DNA from: Vibrio tapetis subsp. quintayensis
GTDB lineage: Bacteria > Pseudomonadota > Gammaproteobacteria > Enterobacterales > Vibrionaceae
NCBI RefSeq assembly: GCF_030409945.1
Contig: NZ_JAUFQV010000012.1
Coordinates: 1-64,000, forward strand
Direction of reading: 5' to 3'
Length of the DNA stretch: 64,000 nt
Below are positions 63,704 through 64,000 of the stretch, in pieces; positions within the stretch are counted from its first letter, which is position 1; each line of letters begins with the position of its first letter. A model generated the notes under the pieces. That model saw only the letters and a list, made by a program, of their open reading frames with translations, did no database searches and was not told the DNA's origin. A program made the position numbers and the translations under genes.

Positions 63704-64000
63704 TACTTGTCATGCTCGCTGCTGGATTTGTGATTGCCTAGTTTTTTAAGTGCCAGTTTTTCAAGATCTAGTTTCTTAAGATCTCGTTGGTCTTTCGAGC
63801 GCGAGTTAAGAGACAAGTGTTCAGCCAAGGCTTTGGCTTTGCTGTCTTTAAGCTGCCAAAAGTAAATCTGATAATGAGAAGAGGTGATCTCGTCACAAAA
63901 GTAGTCAAAACGTCCGGCGAGCATGTCGAATAACGGAAAAGGGATGCGTCGGTGCTTAACCGACACTACTTCGCCATTCGCCAGTTTCTGTAGAGCGGCC
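63703..64000 (-). CDS. Partial gene, C-terminal part, cut by window edge
   Basis: The frame is open to the right edge, so the N-terminus lies outside; the GTG at 63966 is not necessarily a start. At least 98 residues are visible: an ANGEVVSVKHRRIPFPLFDM segment, an aromatic region (RFDYFCDEI, YQIYFWQLK) and a Lys/Leu/Asp-rich charged tail (about the last 40 residues). Not recognised. Overlaps the next gene by one base, so the two are co-translated. Confidence 0.65.
   Translation of the reverse strand, partial: AALQKLANGEVVSVKHRRIPFPLFDMLAGRFDYFCDEITSSHYQIYFWQLKDSKAKALAEHLSLNSRSKDQRDLKKLDLEKLALKKLGNHKSSSEHDK

Overview
The window looks like chromosomal DNA of a marine gammaproteobacterium of the family Vibrionaceae, most likely a Vibrio. 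Reasons: a GlgC of the second Vibrio type, a complete TonB2/TtpC energy-transduction cluster, a YajD HNH protein, an MneA-type manganese exporter behind a yybP-ykoY riboswitch, a DUF3012 lipoprotein, a small RRM protein and repeated Fur operators. No rRNA, tRNA, CRISPR array, intact insertion sequence or prophage was recognised. These identifications rest on reading motifs and on family knowledge; no database search was possible.

Layout. 0-5 kb: an AT-rich accessory-looking stretch with degenerate short repeats, an orphan protein with a DUF4238-like N-terminus and a possible decayed gene, then a DUF1800/DUF1501 pair on the minus strand. 5-6.5 kb: glgC. 6.5-11.8 kb: a compact plus-strand locus with a secreted GyrI-like protein, a di-iron fatty-acid-hydroxylase/sterol-desaturase-like membrane enzyme, an OmpR-type two-component pair, two very small membrane proteins and a cobalamin-binding-type radical SAM enzyme. 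Both of its presumed promoters carry the same 11-bp-spaced TAACC direct repeat. 11.9-17.7 kb: threonine aldolase-like enzyme, a DUF1127-like mini-gene divergent from a LysR regulator, a flavodoxin-fold quinone reductase behind a MerR/SoxR-type promoter, catalase and a patatin-like hydrolase.

18-27.4 kb is an iron-starvation block: a Fur operator followed by a eukaryote-like class I ribonucleotide reductase (nrdA-nrdB-glutaredoxin), and a second Fur operator followed by sufABCDSE. 27.5-29.5 kb holds gltS and a GNAT acetyltransferase. 29.6-36.3 kb is an iron-uptake island: two divergent TonB-dependent receptors sharing a symmetric Fur operator, an RhtX/AmpG-like MFS carrier and a Fur-preceded AraC regulator, with no siderophore biosynthesis genes. 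36.4-44.8 kb is mostly housekeeping: RRM protein, ABC-F ATPase YbiT, M16 zinc lipoprotease, mneA with its riboswitch, a DUF3012 lipoprotein, yajD, and a diguanylate cyclase with a periplasmic amino-acid-binding-type sensor. 44.9-48.3 kb is a polar amino-acid ABC importer, followed by glpT.

50-59.5 kb joins a second two-component system, a Fur-preceded siderophore receptor and the TonB2 operon (DUF3450, ttpC, exbB, exbD, tonB, TPR protein). 59.6-64 kb holds a PPC/DUF296 protein, a DUF2301-like membrane protein, a divergent HflX-family GTPase, a 12-TM membrane protein and the 3' part of a gene that runs off the window.

The unifying theme is metal homeostasis: five Fur-like operators control iron uptake, Fe-S assembly and DNA precursor synthesis, a manganese riboswitch controls manganese export, and TonB2 supplies energy to the receptors. 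The most unusual elements are the Fur-controlled RNR, whose small subunit has Glu in place of the first metal-ligand Asp, and the 6.5-11.8 kb two-component/hydroxylase/radical-SAM locus.
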